DNA of 64,000 nt, taken from contig NZ_PYMJ01000011.1 of the NCBI RefSeq assembly GCF_003025615.1, positions 101,665 through 165,664 of the forward strand, read 5' to 3'. Positions 36,665 through 46,130 of this stretch are shown here, in pieces. Below the pieces are notes generated by a model. The model was not told the origin of the DNA and searched no databases. It saw only the letters and a program-made list of their open reading frames with translations. Numbering within the stretch: position 1 is the stretch's first letter; every line of letters starts with the position of its first letter. The translations under genes and the position numbers were made by a program. This DNA comes from Photobacterium frigidiphilum. Its GTDB lineage: Bacteria; Pseudomonadota; Gammaproteobacteria; Enterobacterales; Vibrionaceae.

Positions 36665-36821
36665 AGATTGAAGCAGATATAACGGGGGCTTATTTTACCT
36701 ATCAATTGGTTGCGCTATGACAAACTCCAAAATAGAACGTTAGTGATATATTGCTCTGACACGTTTTTAAGGAAATAAGTTAACCCTCAGCCAGTATTAA
36801 GCTGAATGCTTTAAGACAACA

Positions 36822-37349
36822 CTATACTGGCGAGGGGACTTCCAGCGTTTCAAATTGGATATGTAACTGCTTCAATAAAACCGCATTCACTCCGATTATC
36901 AGCTTCTGCATTGGCTTCACCTCATTCTCATAGTAGGTCTCGTTGTACTGCAGCGGGTTTCCCATCGACGCACCTTCTGGCGGAATAATGCCTGACATCC
37001 CTGCTGGAAAGCGGTGTGCCACGATGGTCTCTTGAGATGATATTTTCTTTATTCCTTCAAATTCATCCTTTGAGCCAATACTCCCCACAGGGATGAGCTG
37101 TACCCCTTTCTCTTGACCGTTCGGAATATTAATCAACATAGAGCTAAAATTACCTACGCCACGGGAGTTTTTTAGTGCACTCTTCAAAGCATCTTCCGAT
37201 GTCGGTGACAGGTTTGGATCCGTCGTATAAAGAACGAAGCCCATATGCATACCATTCTTGTAATAACGACGGTGAAACTGGGTCGCATCTTGTGATAACA
37301 AAACAGACTGAATACCCGACAAGTAATCGGGTAAGCCGTTTTTAACGCC
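36822..37349 (-). pseudogene. C-terminal remnant of a P2-type phage portal protein (gpQ-like)
   Basis: An open frame of about 170 residues that matches the C-terminal half of P2-family portal proteins. The recognisable order is GLPDYLSGIQSVLLSQDAT, FHRRYYKNGMHMGFVLYTTD, KNSRGVGNFSSMLINIPNG, KGVQLIPVG, then a region where full proteins read AHRxPP and here AHRFPAGMSGIIP. Complete portals are about 340 residues. The N-terminal half is missing and the break coincides with the right 37-bp direct repeat. It marks this locus as the remains of a P2-like phage. The retron begins about 200 bases beyond its stop. Confidence 0.78.
37313..37349. repeat. Right copy of the 37-bp direct repeat flanking the defence island
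   Basis: Begins TACCCGACAAGTAATCG and ends TTTTTAACGCC, and forms a perfect TACCCGA-N7-TCGGGTA palindrome at its start. It is in the same orientation as the left copy, 6.9 kb away, and lies exactly where the portal gene is truncated. Confidence 0.75.
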
Positions 37350-37393
37350 TTTTTGTTTAATTCAGACTACATCGAACAAAAATAAGAGACTCA

Positions 37394-38200
37394 TTACCAA
37401 AAAGATTGGCGGTCTTTATATTCAATATCATTTGAAGTGCGCTGACGCTTTACAGCAATTTGAAAGTTTTTGCCTAACAATAAACGAATTTGACTAAACG
37501 TTTCTTTTGCTAATAATCTACGCTCGCTGCTTACCCAGCACCGATTAGTTGTGTGTTTGATTGCGGCAATAGCATCGGGGGAAGCCTGCGTAATTTTGGC
37601 GCATAAAGCTTGCGCTGTTTGCATCGGTTGATCGCAAACCTCTGTGACTACACCAAATTCTAGTGCTTGCTCTGCTGTGATAATATCACCGGTTAAGGTT
37701 AGCTTTAATGCAACATCTTTCGACACCACCTCGCGTAGCGCCAATAAGCCGCCCATATCAGGTACTAATCCCCATCGTACCTCCATTATCGACAATTCAG
37801 TACTAGGGGCGACTATGCGAATATCAGCCCCCATAACAATTTGAAGCCCGCCACCGTAACAACGGCCTTCAATAACGGCAATTACAGGTACGGGGATCAT
37901 CCGCCAGTTGCGAGATACGCGTTGTGCTAAATTCGCATTGCCGGGTAAAAGCTTGGCTAATAAGTTCAATATCTTCGATTTATCAGAAACAATACTCTTG
38001 ATATCGATTCCACTGCTAAATGTTCCGCCATTTCCAGTCAAAATAACGGCTCGAATATCTTTTCGTTTACGCAGCTGTTTACTTATCGTATCTAATTCAT
38101 CGAACATTTCTTTATCGATCGCATTCAATTTTTCAGGTCGATTTAAAGCGACAGTAACAACTCCCTTGTGCTCTGTTACGTCCAACTTATTCCACGTCAT
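37394..38200 (-). CDS. Crotonase-family enoyl-CoA hydratase/isomerase
   Basis: A 268-residue crotonase-fold protein. It has the N-terminal LNRPEKLNAI, the first oxyanion-hole segment GNGGTFSSGIDI and the second GRCYGGGLQIVMGADIRI. MEVRWGLVPDMGG is the usual active-site stretch, with Glu/Asp positions. It probably acts on an acyl-CoA in fatty-acid or amino-acid breakdown; the exact substrate is not visible. It is the first intact chromosomal gene to the right of the phage-derived island. Confidence 0.85.
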   Translation of the reverse strand: MTWNKLDVTEHKGVVTVALNRPEKLNAIDKEMFDELDTISKQLRKRKDIRAVILTGNGGTFSSGIDIKSIVSDKSKILNLLAKLLPGNANLAQRVSRNWRMIPVPVIAVIEGRCYGGGLQIVMGADIRIVAPSTELSIMEVRWGLVPDMGGLLALREVVSKDVALKLTLTGDIITAEQALEFGVVTEVCDQPMQTAQALCAKITQASPDAIAAIKHTTNRCWVSSERRLLAKETFSQIRLLLGKNFQIAVKRQRTSNDIEYKDRQSFW

Positions 38201-38461
38201 GACGGTAATCCTTATCTGGTCTGTCCAGTAAAACTTAACACAGATTCAACAAAACCGTTCAATTTGACAAGTATTTTTCTAAAAAAAAACTTACAGAGCT
38301 GTTTTTATCCAGTGTAAAACTTAGCGTAATCGTTCAAATTTTATATAAACAGATACCAATTTTGCTATATCGCGCCACACAAGCAGAGAAACCAGTTGCA
38401 TAGCGGTTAATTGTTAGTACACTCATCGGTAAGTTTTAAAGTTGAAACGAAAGAAATACTC

Positions 38462-39889
38462 ATGAAATTCACATATAATTTTGCCTTACTATCTACCATC
38501 TATATGCTGGTTTCTTGTAACTCAGAAAGTCATCTTGATTTATCATCTTTTGATATAGACAGCTCTGCAAAAAAAACAGAAGCAATTAAAGGCTTTATTA
38601 TTACAAATAATCACAACCCCTTGGATGTGCCAGAAAAATTCCTCAAAATCCAAACATTGTCAGCGAAGCTTACTAATCAACACTGGTTAGAAAACCCTAA
38701 CTTCATTATTCAACTAAATGATTTAAAAGCACTGCTTAAATCAACTAACATCGCTGAAGCAAATACTTATATAACCGCTTTAGAAATAGCACAAAACCGT
38801 TATCTGAAAAATATGGTCGCCGTTCGATCACAAGCACGTTTAATGCAACAAGATCTCGACCACACTTTAAATGATTATGATCAGGCTATTCAGGCTCTGA
38901 CTCGAGAGCTTACGCTACTTGAAACACCCGAAAAAACGTATCAAAACAACATTAAACATTTAACAAATGATATAAAACAGGCAACAAAAAAATACAGCCA
39001 ATTAAGCAATAAATACAATAAATCACTCACTAAGATAATTAATAACGATATTACATCATCTTCCGATTTATATGATTTAAGATTCAGCTTTGTAGAAGGC
39101 CCTCATACTTTGTGCAGCCGTTATAAAGGTATGGATGAACTACTGAACAAAGTATTAGAAAATTGTGTTTATATCAATAAAGAGCAAATACTCTCTGGGT
39201 TTAATGAAAAAGATCGTATCGAGGTATCAAGTAATATTGATAACTATGCTCCTCGACTTTGGAATCAACTGATATATTTAAATGGCTTCTTTGATACAAG
39301 TAATAACGTCCAGTATTTTGAAAATAGTTTACGCCAACAGCTTTCAACAGCACGAAAAGATCTGCGAGATAAACAAAACATTCAACATCTTGATATTGCT
39401 AAGCTTGTTGGGAATTATCAAACGCAAATCTCTTTGCTGGAAAATCAGCGCCAAAATATTTTCGATAACCCATTACTGACACATGATCAAAAAATCGATA
39501 TAAATCAAAACAGTTTTGTTCAAAACTTCCAAAGATTACAAAAAGATGTAAAGAATCCAATTAAACCGTTTGCACAAAAGCTCCATGATCCTAATTTATC
39601 AAACGCCTTTATTCGGGCTTATGCTAAAAAAACAATTCAATGTTATCCTTCTGAGTTAATGTTCACTGTTTCTCATACTGGCGCTTTTAGTCTACCTTTT
39701 AGCTATAAAACTCAAGAACTTGTATTTGATTTTCATCACAATCAACAGTATCTCGCTTTTCAAGGTATACTCACAACATCGTTCCCAGTAGTGATTAAAG
39801 CAGGCGATTCAAATGTAATATTGCGCCGTGGTAAATCACTGACAGAAAAGCTAGATGGAAGGTTACGTGAACAGTGGAGTAAAGCTTAA
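38462..39889 (+). CDS. Large lipoprotein with coiled-coil segments, unknown
   Basis: A 475-residue lipoprotein. The signal peptide starts MKFTYNFALLSTIYMLVSC, with the lipobox LVSC. Much of the mature protein is helical and charged, with probable coiled coil near residues 130-190 (TLNDYDQAIQALTREL and following) and 280-350. The C-terminus is strand-like and contains CYPSELMFTVSHTGAF. I do not recognise the family. GAAAGAAA precedes the ATG; an in-frame start 51 bases upstream would not give a signal peptide. Confidence 0.6.
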   Translation: MKFTYNFALLSTIYMLVSCNSESHLDLSSFDIDSSAKKTEAIKGFIITNNHNPLDVPEKFLKIQTLSAKLTNQHWLENPNFIIQLNDLKALLKSTNIAEANTYITALEIAQNRYLKNMVAVRSQARLMQQDLDHTLNDYDQAIQALTRELTLLETPEKTYQNNIKHLTNDIKQATKKYSQLSNKYNKSLTKIINNDITSSSDLYDLRFSFVEGPHTLCSRYKGMDELLNKVLENCVYINKEQILSGFNEKDRIEVSSNIDNYAPRLWNQLIYLNGFFDTSNNVQYFENSLRQQLSTARKDLRDKQNIQHLDIAKLVGNYQTQISLLENQRQNIFDNPLLTHDQKIDINQNSFVQNFQRLQKDVKNPIKPFAQKLHDPNLSNAFIRAYAKKTIQCYPSELMFTVSHTGAFSLPFSYKTQELVFDFHHNQQYLAFQGILTTSFPVVIKAGDSNVILRRGKSLTEKLDGRLREQWSKA

Positions 39890-39934
39890 CGCAAACGCAA
39901 AGCAAGGATGCTTTACACTCATTATGATGAGTTC

Positions 39935-40420
39935 CTAGCGTTCATATCCCAACATTTCTGATGCCGCAATCCACTCCGATGCAATCGATGAAGATATCGG
40001 TTCGAGGGTATGAATAATAGTCGTGTCGTAACCACCTGTACAGGTTGTTTGATTCTGCTCTATTGTTGCGCTGAATAGAGCTCGCTGGCTCTGCTTGTCA
40101 CTACACCAACTCCCCTTCATATCGCCACCTTTAAGTTCGCATACTTCATTGATGAGTAATTGGTAATCATCAACAGAACCTTTCTCTTCGTCTAAACACC
40201 AGAAGCGCTCATAGGCAATATAACCATCACGTGGATGATAAACTTTACCCGGTATTGCCGCAGTAAAATCTAAGATGCCACCACGGGTCGCTTTTACATA
40301 TTCTTCTGAAATGGTTGATATATCAACATTTCGTTTTGCTATAGGTTTTGAATACAAGTCGCTAATACACGCGGTTATCATTATGCTCGATAGCACTATC
40401 AATAAATGCGAACCGTTCAT
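39935..40420 (-). CDS. Small lipoprotein, unknown
   Basis: A 161-residue protein with a lipoprotein signal (LLIVLSSIMITAC). The mature part has six or more cysteines (FWCLDE, EVCELKG, SWCSDK, TTCTGGY), suggesting disulfides in the periplasm. The chosen ATG has AGAGG at four bases; a GTG 15 bases upstream is the alternative. It is convergent with the coiled-coil lipoprotein gene. No family recognised. Confidence 0.6.
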   Translation of the reverse strand: MNGSHLLIVLSSIMITACISDLYSKPIAKRNVDISTISEEYVKATRGGILDFTAAIPGKVYHPRDGYIAYERFWCLDEEKGSVDDYQLLINEVCELKGGDMKGSWCSDKQSQRALFSATIEQNQTTCTGGYDTTIIHTLEPISSSIASEWIAASEMLGYER

Positions 40421-40699
40421 AATACCTCTCTTCACTGTATCGATAACAACAACACTATCAAATCACTGTATCGGTTTTAAAACCAAACACAATGCTTCCA
40501 ATAATTAATTGTTATAAGCATAGATTCAAAGCACGATGTTAGCTAAATATGGAGAAAATATGTTTTAAATAAAATTTATCTGGATACTGGATGCCGACAA
40601 TATAATTATGATCTTAAAATCTTAAAAATAAGACATTCAAGTTTTCGCTCAATAGCTTTAATAAGAACAAGATTACTGCACTATTATTAATGAGCGAAG

Positions 40700-40885
40700 A
40701 TGGTCGATAAAACACTGATTGCTGATACTAAAGATGTATTCGAGGCATTTCTTGATAACGGTTTACACAGGGAGTATGCCATCTACTGTCAATTCCCGCA
40801 CTATAGTCAAAAGCTTTACGAATTTGAGCTGAACGAAGCTAAATACATTGAATTTAACGATGGGTATCGATGTGGAAACCAATAA
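40700..40885 (+). CDS. Possible small protein, unknown
   Basis: A 61-residue open frame with sensible amino-acid composition (DTKDVFEAFLDNG, CQFPHYSQKLYEFEL). The ribosome-binding site (GAGCGAAG directly before ATG) is poorly spaced. It lies alone in AT-rich sequence. It may be real or chance; I have no family match. Confidence 0.35.
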   Translation: MVDKTLIADTKDVFEAFLDNGLHREYAIYCQFPHYSQKLYEFELNEAKYIEFNDGYRCGNQ

Positions 40886-40987
40886 CCCACCGCGTTCTAT
40901 ACTTATGAAACGACTCACTTTTAATATTGTTTAAAGTAATTAATGACAGTAAAAGTCGTACTTTAAAATAGACAAATACTCTGAAAA

Positions 40988-41347
40988 TTATAGATAGCTG
41001 AGTAATGCTCTAAATTCATCAAGTTTTACTCTATTTAAAGTGAAACATGTTCTAGGTGGTTTAGGTTCGGCAATAACAAAGCCAGCCTCCCGTAAAATGC
41101 GTAAATGCTCTGAAACCGTCGACTGAGCTAAGCCAAGTTCACCAACCAGATCACTATTAAGACAACCTTGCTGGCGTGCTAATATACGCAAGATTCTCAC
41201 TCGTGCCGGGTGAGATATCGCTTTAGCAGCAATCGCAATCGCTTGTTCTTTTGCTTCATCAATGACTATGTCATTCAAAACAGTGATACAGCCTGCATCT
41301 TCACAGTTCAATTCTTCTTGCTTTGATGCCTGCTTTTCTTTATTCAT
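40988..41347 (-). CDS. ArsR-family winged-helix regulator
   Basis: A 119-residue protein with an ArsR-type winged helix: KAISHPARVRILRILARQQG, then LGLAQSTVSEHLRILREAGFV and the wing PKPPRTCFTLN. An N-terminal segment contains two cysteines (CEDAGC) and another Cys follows in GCLNSD, which could sense metal or redox state. It is divergent from the DUF4136 lipoprotein gene. The target is not evident. Confidence 0.8.
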   Translation of the reverse strand: MNKEKQASKQEELNCEDAGCITVLNDIVIDEAKEQAIAIAAKAISHPARVRILRILARQQGCLNSDLVGELGLAQSTVSEHLRILREAGFVIAEPKPPRTCFTLNRVKLDEFRALLSYL

Positions 41348-41499
41348 CAGAGTACTTCATCTACAAATCGTCGATTAACGATAATATGTATTAACTTAAT
41401 ATGAGTCAATGATAAAAAGAAATCAGCCTGACCTTAAACTTCAACGTTAAAATCAAAAAGCATGGCTATACTGTAATCAGACACCTTAAGGAGCATTCT

Positions 41500-42033
41500 A
41501 TGCTGCGCTTTATTAAGACATTCGCAAGTATGCCATTATTTAGTTTACTTCTTGTAGGGTGTAGCTCTGATGTTTCAACCGATTTTAAAGCAAATGTAAA
41601 TTACAGCCAATTTCATACTTACGAATTTGCAGAAAATACGAATAAAACCGCAACAAGCCTAGATGCAGCTCGAGTTAAAGATGCTTTAAATTACCAATTA
41701 ACAAATAAAGGACTAAAACTGGGCACAGATAAAAAAATAGATCTAACGGTTAAATATTATATACAAGCAGAATCTGAATTACAGTCTTACGGAACGAGTG
41801 TTGGTTTTGGTTACGGCGCTAGCAATGTCGGTGTAGGGTTCAGCTCACCAACACGGTATAGAGAAAATAGATATGGTAAATTGATTGTTGAATTAATCCA
41901 AAATACATCAAATCAGGTTGTATGGCGTTCAATCTCTCAACGTAAACTGACGGATGAAATGACACCTCAGTCACGAGTAACTTTTATTGATGAGCAGATT
42001 CATGAAATGTTTAAAACCTACCCGCCACAGTAA
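41500..42033 (+). CDS. DUF4136 lipoprotein
   Basis: A 177-residue lipoprotein. The signal peptide ends LLLVGC. The mature part follows the DUF4136 pattern: YSQFHTYEFAE near the start, LNYQLTNKGL, then DLTVKYYI, and near the end KLIVELIQNTSNQVVWRS. The family is widespread and uncharacterised, and probably sits in the outer membrane. AAGGAG precedes the ATG. Confidence 0.8.
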   Translation: MLRFIKTFASMPLFSLLLVGCSSDVSTDFKANVNYSQFHTYEFAENTNKTATSLDAARVKDALNYQLTNKGLKLGTDKKIDLTVKYYIQAESELQSYGTSVGFGYGASNVGVGFSSPTRYRENRYGKLIVELIQNTSNQVVWRSISQRKLTDEMTPQSRVTFIDEQIHEMFKTYPPQ

Positions 42034-42246
42034 TCTTCTTTACAGTAGTTTTTTGTTTAAGCTATTCCACTGCTACCACCTGCAATACCACTTATTAACC
42101 CCCTTTTATTAATGTGCATTACAAAAACGACACATTTACCCAACAGTGTAATTACACGGCCATATCTGTGACACCACTCCCAATAGTAACTGGTCGGATG
42201 TGCGTTAATATACCTATGGATTTATATGCAAAGGGAGCAGTGCAAC

Positions 42247-42450
42247 ATGTTATTTAATAGGTCTTGTCCTTCTTGTAAAGCAAATGTTAATCTAAAGCAA
42301 GTACATAGAACGTTCGTAGAAAGATACATGACAAGAAAGCTTTGGGAGAAATATGAGTGCTGTAATTGTGGTGCCGAGCTATTTGCACATTGCACTAAAG
42401 CGCAAGACTTAGAACTTATTTCTGAAGGTAAGCAAGTTCCTACTGAATAA
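42247..42450 (+). CDS. Small zinc-ribbon protein
   Basis: A 67-residue protein with two cysteine pairs, CPSC near the start and CCNC in the middle, spaced to hold one zinc ion. The sequence between is basic. The ATG with GGAG eight bases upstream is preferred. Possibly a nucleic-acid or protein-binding ribbon; function unknown. It is followed 63 bases later by another small gene. Confidence 0.6.
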   Translation: MLFNRSCPSCKANVNLKQVHRTFVERYMTRKLWEKYECCNCGAELFAHCTKAQDLELISEGKQVPTE

Positions 42451-42513
42451 AATGAATACACTTATTGTATTACTCCAGCAGCAGCTATCTGAATTTTTAA
42501 AAGTAGAGTATTA

Positions 42514-42687
42514 ATGATGGAACGAAAGCTTCCCCACACTGCACAACAAATGTTTATCACTGATATTTTAGAAGAATGTGATCGTCGTTTAAAGACTGCT
42601 GGTTTTGAATTAAGCGACCTTTCACCTGAAGGAAAAACGTTGCTTTTCAGCTCTGCATATGAACATTTAATCAATGAGCACAAGTAA
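42514..42687 (+). CDS. Small protein related to the one at 53349-53513
   Basis: A 57-residue protein (two adjacent ATG codons, the first used here). The core DILEECDRRLKTAG then LSPEG and LLFSSAYEHL resembles TLGECYRRLKAAK, ISQDG and LMFKSVYQTM of the small protein at 53349-53513. This resemblance and codon usage support both as real. A stem-loop with T run follows. Role unknown. Confidence 0.55.
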   Translation: MMERKLPHTAQQMFITDILEECDRRLKTAGFELSDLSPEGKTLLFSSAYEHLINEHK

Positions 42688-42720
42688 AGCTAAGGGGATA
42701 TTCTAGCTTTTCTTTTAGTG
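42686..42720 (+). terminator. Terminator after the 57-residue gene
   Basis: Stem AAAGCTA/TAGCTTT, 11-base loop, followed by TTCTTTT. Confidence 0.6.
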
Positions 42721-42902
42721 ACATTACCGCACAGCACGCTATCGGTGTTTTTCAAAATTATTGTCACCCATTGAATTCCCTGTCAATACCGTTTCTCACC
42801 AAACAACCCTCGCCTTATTTATTCAATAACATTTAACCGTTCAAGGTTATTTATGCTGTGCCATATATAAATATGAGAGAACAGTTAGATTATTGAAGAC
42901 AT

Positions 42903-42930
42903 AAAAAAGCCCAGTAATTTAACTGGGCTA
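42903..42930 (-). terminator. Terminator of aroG
   Basis: On the minus strand the stem AGCCCAGT/ACTGGGCT is followed by TTTTTT about 20 bases after the aroG stop. Confidence 0.85.
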
Positions 42931-42952
42931 CCTACTATCTCAAAGAGTCAGT

Positions 42953-44005
42953 CTATGCTTGGCGACGCTTAGCAACATCACGTGCTAATTGTCGAAGTAC
43001 TGTTTCTGTATCTGCCCAACCAATACATGCATCGGTAATACTTTGACCATACGTTGGCTCTGTGCCTTCTACGATATCTTGACGACCTTCAACAAGGTGG
43101 CTTTCAACCATAACACCAAAGATATCTTTGTTACCGCCAGCAACTTGCTGACCGACGTCTTCAGAAACAATAATCTGACGTTCAAACTTCTTCGAACTAT
43201 TAGCATGACTGAAATCAATCATTACTTTCTTACGCTGACCAGCATTACCTAGCTGTGATGTCACCGCATTAACGTGTTCTGTACTGTAATTAGGCTCTTT
43301 ACCGCCACGAAGAATGATATGACAATCTTCATTACCCAAAGTAGACACAATGGCTGAATGACCATACTTGGTCACTGATAAAAAGTGGTGAGGTGCACTT
43401 GCCGATCCAATCGCATCGGTCGCGATCTTAATATTGCCATCTGTACCGTTTTTAAAACCAACAGGGCAAGATAGACCAGAAGATAGCTCACGGTGAACCT
43501 GTGATTCTGTAGTACGAGCACCAATTGCGCCCCAGCTGATCAAATCACCCATGTATTGTGGGGTAATCATATCAAGGAACTCACCCGCTGTTGGTAAGCC
43601 CATATCGGTCAAATCAAGTAGCAACTTACGGCCAATACGTAAACCATCATTTAACTGAAAGCTATTGTCCATATACGGGTCGTTAATTAACCCTTTCCAA
43701 CCTACTGTGGTGCGTGGTTTTTCAAAGTAAACACGCATTACGATTTCAAGGTCACCTTTTAATTCGTCACGTAATACTTTCAGCTTTTTACCGTATTCGA
43801 TAGCAGCTTCAGTGTCATGAATTGAACAAGGCCCTACAACAACCAACAAACGGTCGTCTTCATCATTCAGAATGTTGTGAATCGATTTACGTGACTGATA
43901 TACAGTTTCAGCCGCCAGTTCGGTGGCTGGAAATCTTTCCAATACAGCAACTGGTGGTAAAAGTTCTTTGATCTCGCTAATGCGTACGTCATCTGTTTTT
44001 TGCAT
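42953..44005 (-). CDS. aroG: DAHP synthase (3-deoxy-7-phosphoheptulonate synthase), AroG type
   Basis: A 350-residue enzyme that condenses phosphoenolpyruvate and erythrose-4-phosphate, the first step of aromatic amino-acid synthesis. Long stretches match E. coli AroG, including VVGPCSIHD, MRVYFEKPRTTVGWKGLIN, GAIGARTTESQVHRELSSG and HIILRGGKEPNYS. The N-terminal region RISEIKELLPPVAVLERFPA matches the feedback-binding region of class I enzymes; the isozyme (Phe- rather than Tyr-sensitive) is inferred from overall similarity only. Confidence 0.9.
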   Translation of the reverse strand: MQKTDDVRISEIKELLPPVAVLERFPATELAAETVYQSRKSIHNILNDEDDRLLVVVGPCSIHDTEAAIEYGKKLKVLRDELKGDLEIVMRVYFEKPRTTVGWKGLINDPYMDNSFQLNDGLRIGRKLLLDLTDMGLPTAGEFLDMITPQYMGDLISWGAIGARTTESQVHRELSSGLSCPVGFKNGTDGNIKIATDAIGSASAPHHFLSVTKYGHSAIVSTLGNEDCHIILRGGKEPNYSTEHVNAVTSQLGNAGQRKKVMIDFSHANSSKKFERQIIVSEDVGQQVAGGNKDIFGVMVESHLVEGRQDIVEGTEPTYGQSITDACIGWADTETVLRQLARDVAKRRQA

Positions 44006-44449
44006 TGTTTCTCATCTTCCCGCGTTACAACACTATGATAAGTATCGGTCAATACCCATAGTGTTTTCATACTCCAATAAACATTAAACTAACTTATCGC
44101 CTTCACTCCGCATGTGCAAACGCTATTTGAAATAAAATTACACATTTTTTCCGCATTAAGACCTAATTAGACCAAATCTGCTTACAAAACCTCATAATAC
44201 TGCTAACAAGCAGTTCGAATATCAACCAAAGATCTCAATCATAAAATGTAAGCAAACCCTTGCTACACCTTCTTGAAGCTCCATTAAATCGATTTTTAAT
44301 GCAGTGGAAGAATACATTCCAATATTTAGCTCGAAATCATAGTGCCTTATGTTTTTTCCTTTTTATTCAGTATTTACGACCGATTTCTTTGAAAAAAACG
44401 TCTTAAAGCAATAACATGGTGTCAACATTCAACATTACTGAGATCTCGC
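44006..44449. other. Divergent intergenic region between aroG and the ABC transporter
   Basis: This 444-base AT-rich region must hold two promoters. TGTAA-N11-TACA occurs near 44248, but it does not have TyrR-box spacing. I see no leader peptide rich in aromatic residues and no clear attenuator. Confidence 0.4.
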
Positions 44450-45211
44450 TTGTTAACTGAAGAGTCTGAAACCTTAAGAGATGATCCCATTATTTCTTTT
44501 TTACACGTTGATAAGTGGTATGGCGATTTTCACGCATTGAAAGACATAAGCTTAACGATTAACCGTGGTGAACGTTTAGTCATTTGTGGTCCGTCTGGCT
44601 CTGGTAAATCAACCCTCATTCGCTGTATAAATGGTCTGGAGAAATATAATTCAGGTCAATTGAATGTTGTGGGTCAATCTCTTGATGGTAAACATTTAAA
44701 AGCTATTCGTGGCAAAGTCGGTATGGTGTTCCAACACTTTAATCTTTTCCCGCATATGACCGTGCTAGAAAACTTAATGCTCGCTCCACGTCGAACATTA
44801 AAAATGTCTAAAATTGAAGCAGAAAAATTAGCTCGCGATTACCTAGAACGAGTACATATCGGTCACCAAGCTGATAAATACCCTGCACAACTGTCTGGTG
44901 GACAACAGCAACGTGTCGCTATTGCCCGTTCGTTATGCATGAAACCCGACATTCTGCTGTTTGACGAGCCCACCTCTGCGCTTGACCCCGAAATGATAAG
45001 GGAAGTGCTAGATGTTATGAAAGAGCTTGTTAATGAAGGGATTACGATGGTGTGCGTTACTCATGAAATGGGGTTTGCACGTCAAGTCGCTGATCGTGTG
45101 GTATTCATGGATGAAGGCGAAATTGTTGAAATTGCGCCACCAGTGACGTTATTTGATAGCCCCAAACAACAACGAACCAAGCAGTTCTTAGAACAGATAC
45201 TAAGTTACTAA
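44450..45211 (+). CDS. Polar amino-acid ABC transporter, ATP-binding protein
   Basis: A 253-residue ABC ATPase of the GlnQ/AapP group. It has Walker [11 protein letters not shown]-loop [12 protein letters not shown], signature [13 protein letters not shown], Walker [13 protein letters not shown] and the H-loop CVTHEMGFA. It powers the two permeases encoded downstream. The start is TTG, with GAGAT upstream. First gene of a four-gene operon (ATPase, permease, binding protein, permease). Confidence 0.9.
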   Translation: MLTEESETLRDDPIISFLHVDKWYGDFHALKDISLTINRGERLVICGPSGSGKSTLIRCINGLEKYNSGQLNVVGQSLDGKHLKAIRGKVGMVFQHFNLFPHMTVLENLMLAPRRTLKMSKIEAEKLARDYLERVHIGHQADKYPAQLSGGQQQRVAIARSLCMKPDILLFDEPTSALDPEMIREVLDVMKELVNEGITMVCVTHEMGFARQVADRVVFMDEGEIVEIAPPVTLFDSPKQQRTKQFLEQILSY

Positions 45212-45250
45212 CTCGTTAGCCGATTCTCTATACTAGATATTATTTATTTG

Positions 45251-46078
45251 ATGTTAAATAAGACGTTTTCTACAGCAGCACCCACAGTAGGCTATAGGAT
45301 TCTAAAGCCTGTACTCTCTGGTTTATTGCAAATAGCGGTAGTGACACTTGGCTTAATATGGCTATTAAACGCTGGTGCTGAAGCGATGAATTATCGCTGG
45401 CAGTGGTATCGCATTCCACAATACCTCTGGTTTATAGAAGATGGCGAATGGTTTCCAGCGGAATTGCTCGAAGGCTTATTCATTACCTTAAAAATATCAG
45501 CTGTCAGCCTTATTTTCACCTTGCTCATTGGGCTAGTAACGGCACTATTACGCTTATCTGACTCAATAATAGGGCGAGGTTTAGCACGAGGTTATATTGA
45601 ACTGATCCGCAATACACCATTGCTCGTACAAATTTACCTTTTGTACTTTGTCTTTGGTCCTGTATTGGGATTAGAGCGATTTACCACTGCAGTTTTAGCC
45701 CTTTCGCTGTTTCAAGGTGCTTATACTGCCGAAATTTTTCGGGCAGGTTTAAACAACATTCCCAGAGGACAATTTGAGGCTTGTAGTAGTTTAGGATTAT
45801 CAGCAATAGACGGGTATCGTTTCGTTATACTACCGCAAATGATCCGTCGAATTTTGCCACCACTCACAAATGAAACCGTCTCTTTAGTAAAAAATTCCTC
45901 AATTGTCAGTATCATGGCTATCTTTGATTTAACAACGGAAGGTCGTAATATTGTGGCTGATACAGCAATGCCATTTGAAGTGTGGTTTACCGTCGCTGGC
46001 ATTTATTTGTGCGTCACTTTAATGCTATCAGGATTTGCTGCGTGGTTAGAACATAAAATGAATGTACCAACACAATAA
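45251..46078 (+). CDS. Polar amino-acid ABC transporter permease
   Basis: A 275-residue permease of the HisM/GlnP family. A longer first helix and a periplasmic stretch (NYRWQWYRIPQYLWF) come before the conserved core. The EAA-like loop is FEACSSLGLSAIDGYRFVILPQM, read here as adjacent parts, and the helix ELIRNTPLLVQIYLLYF is typical. It pairs with the second permease at 46943. It lies 40 bases after the ATPase gene. Confidence 0.88.
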   Translation: MLNKTFSTAAPTVGYRILKPVLSGLLQIAVVTLGLIWLLNAGAEAMNYRWQWYRIPQYLWFIEDGEWFPAELLEGLFITLKISAVSLIFTLLIGLVTALLRLSDSIIGRGLARGYIELIRNTPLLVQIYLLYFVFGPVLGLERFTTAVLALSLFQGAYTAEIFRAGLNNIPRGQFEACSSLGLSAIDGYRFVILPQMIRRILPPLTNETVSLVKNSSIVSIMAIFDLTTEGRNIVADTAMPFEVWFTVAGIYLCVTLMLSGFAAWLEHKMNVPTQ

Positions 46079-46130
46079 TAATATATCCGAGCTACACGAT
46101 GTAGCATCGTATTTAAAGGAGAAAGGAAGC

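Noticed and set aside
42462..42683. Minus-strand frame of 73 codons
   Set aside because: It is antisense to the 57-residue gene, which has a homolog in the window and a terminator; the antisense frame has neither.
44240..44270. TGTAA-N11-TACA upstream of aroG as a TyrR box
   Set aside because: The TyrR consensus has TGTAAA and TTTACA six bases apart; the spacing and inner bases do not fit.
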